A stretch of DNA of 14,277 nucleotides from contig JBJXFI010000047.1 in NCBI GenBank assembly GCA_046154695.1, positions 1 to 14,277 on the forward strand. The letters are read 5' to 3'. Positions 13,400 through 14,277 of this stretch are shown piece by piece. The translations under genes were made by a program, and so were the position numbers. Every line of letters begins with the position of its first letter. Position 1 is the first letter of the stretch. The stretch comes from DALYLB01 sp046154695 (GTDB lineage: Bacteria; Acidobacteriota; Blastocatellia; RBC074). A model generated the notes under the pieces. It was given only the letters and a program-made list of their open reading frames with translations, did no database searches and was not told the DNA's origin.

Positions 13400-14188
13400 T
13401 CATCGGCGGGTGAAGATGGCAAGCGGGCCCGGGGCTCGCGGCATGAATTCGGGAACGGCGCGCGCGATCGCCAGCACGCGGACCGATCGCGCGCCGCCGG
13501 CAAGAAGCGTTTGGGCCGCCTCGTGGACCGTGGTGGCGGTCGTCATGACGTCATCCACGAGCAGCAGATTCCGGCCCTCGATCAATCGGGGCGCGCGCAC
13601 GTGAAAGGCGTTTTCCATCGAACGGGCGCGGTCGCGGGCGTCCATTCCCGCGCGGTGCTTTTCGGTCTGGCGGACGCGAATCAGGCTTGCGGCGTCCACA
13701 TAAAGCGGGCCGCCGATGGCCCGCGCGATCACCTCGGCCTGATTGAACGTTCGCTCTCCGGCGCGGTCCGGATGGAGCGGTATGGGAACGATCGAATCGA
13801 TCATCACCGCCGATTCGAGGCCTTCGAGTGCGGCGCGAAGCAGCCCCCGCAGGCGGGGCGCGACCTGGGGATGCCGCTTGAGCCACAAGACGCTCTCGCG
13901 CAGCGCCCCGCGATAGGGGCCGCAGGTCTCCGCCGCCGCAAAGGCCATCTCCTCACAGCTTCCGCACCGCCGGGGCGAGTCATCCACCGCGGTAGTCGAT
14001 GCCGGAAGCGGCAGGCCGCATTTTTCGCAGCGATGCTTCCCGCCGGCCTCGATCTCCGCCCAGCATCCCGCGCAGGCGACGCCGTCGCGCCACGATTCGA
14101 TGCCTGCGTCGCAAACGCGGCACGACATCGGGTAGAGCGTCACGAGCGCCGCGTCGACCATTCGCTGGAAGGGAAAGTCGAGTGTCAT
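13400..14188 (-). CDS. ComF family phosphoribosyltransferase-like protein
   Basis: A 262-residue protein. The N-terminus carries eight cysteines in CxxC pairs (C23/C26, C39/C42, C54/C57, C75/C78), two zinc-ribbon-like modules typical of the ComF double zinc ribbon. Then come YRGALRESVLWLKRH (92-106), IVPIPLHPDRAGERTFNQAE (133-152), RVRQTEKHRAGMDARDRARS (171-190) and the PRPP-binding motif LLLVDDVMTTATTV (208-221). In naturally competent bacteria ComF helps internalised single-stranded DNA; in others it is an orphan of unknown role, and no other competence genes are visible here. The start at 14188 has AAGG about 7 bases upstream. mreB follows on the same strand after 127 bases. Confidence 0.93.
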   Translation of the reverse strand: MTLDFPFQRMVDAALVTLYPMSCRVCDAGIESWRDGVACAGCWAEIEAGGKHRCEKCGLPLPASTTAVDDSPRRCGSCEEMAFAAAETCGPYRGALRESVLWLKRHPQVAPRLRGLLRAALEGLESAVMIDSIVPIPLHPDRAGERTFNQAEVIARAIGGPLYVDAASLIRVRQTEKHRAGMDARDRARSMENAFHVRAPRLIEGRNLLLVDDVMTTATTVHEAAQTLLAGGARSVRVLAIARAVPEFMPRAPGPLAIFTRR

Positions 14189-14226
14189 TCATTGCCTTTG
14201 TACGACACTCGCGGATTTCGGTCAAT

Positions 14227-14251
14227 CGTTTGGAGTTCCGCCTTCAGGCGG
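14227..14251. repeat. REP-like element, copy 3 (left arm; remainder beyond or lost)
   Basis: CGTTTGGAGTTCCGCC continues with TTCAGGCGG. It is identical over 25 bases to the left arm of copy 1 (4398-4422) and contains the same CCGCC-TTCA-GGCGG hairpin. No complementary right arm appears in the remaining 26 bases, so the element is either cut by the window edge or a single-arm copy. It lies upstream of the comF-family gene. Confidence 0.75.
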
Positions 14252-14277
14252 GTGGAGTTTTGTCCAAAAGGTCACCC

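Overview
The window is a gene-dense, high-GC stretch of bacterial chromosome carrying mostly housekeeping genes on both strands. There are no rRNA or tRNA genes, CRISPR arrays or insertion sequences. The gene set (MreB-type actin, SurE, Pcm, DedA, NadB, RlmN, ComF) fits a Gram-negative-type bacterium. I cannot fix the phylum from sequence alone. The divergent MreB and the hairpin repeats between genes suggest a less-studied lineage rather than a proteobacterium.

Layout. 1-624 (+) is the 3' end of an uncharacterised protein whose motifs I associate with phage-tail-like (contractile injection) loci. 720-1596 (-) is a toxin-antitoxin-like pair: a small charged protein and an AbiEii-like nucleotidyltransferase with overlapping reading frames. 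1741-4351 (-) is an rlmN-nadB operon. 4483-7519 is a divergent pair, a SAM methyltransferase (-) and a large polytopic GT-C-like membrane protein (+), probably acting on a surface glycan. Inverted heptamer repeats lie around its two start regions and a REP-like hairpin element flanks each end. 7585-9101 (-) is an AI-2E-family membrane protein followed by an ArfB-like ribosome-rescue factor. 9216-11307 (+) is surE-pcm-dedA, with surE and pcm overlapping by 14 bases. 11317-13272 (-) is a small HNH endonuclease gene preceded by a long non-coding stretch, and then a divergent mreB. 13400-14188 (-) is a comF-family phosphoribosyltransferase gene, and a third REP-like arm sits at the right edge.

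The most interesting part is 11841-12152. Reading the minus strand after mreB there is a GC-rich hairpin, then an extended -10 promoter (TGCTATAAT), then about 278 nt without a convincing coding sequence but with several perfect stem-loops. It ends in a 12-bp hairpin plus six T's directly against the Shine-Dalgarno of the HNH gene. This looks like a structured small RNA or an attenuator leader; I match it to no known RNA family. Second in interest is the MreB, which has Asn-Lys-Gly where ordinary MreB has the Glu-Glu-Pro motif.
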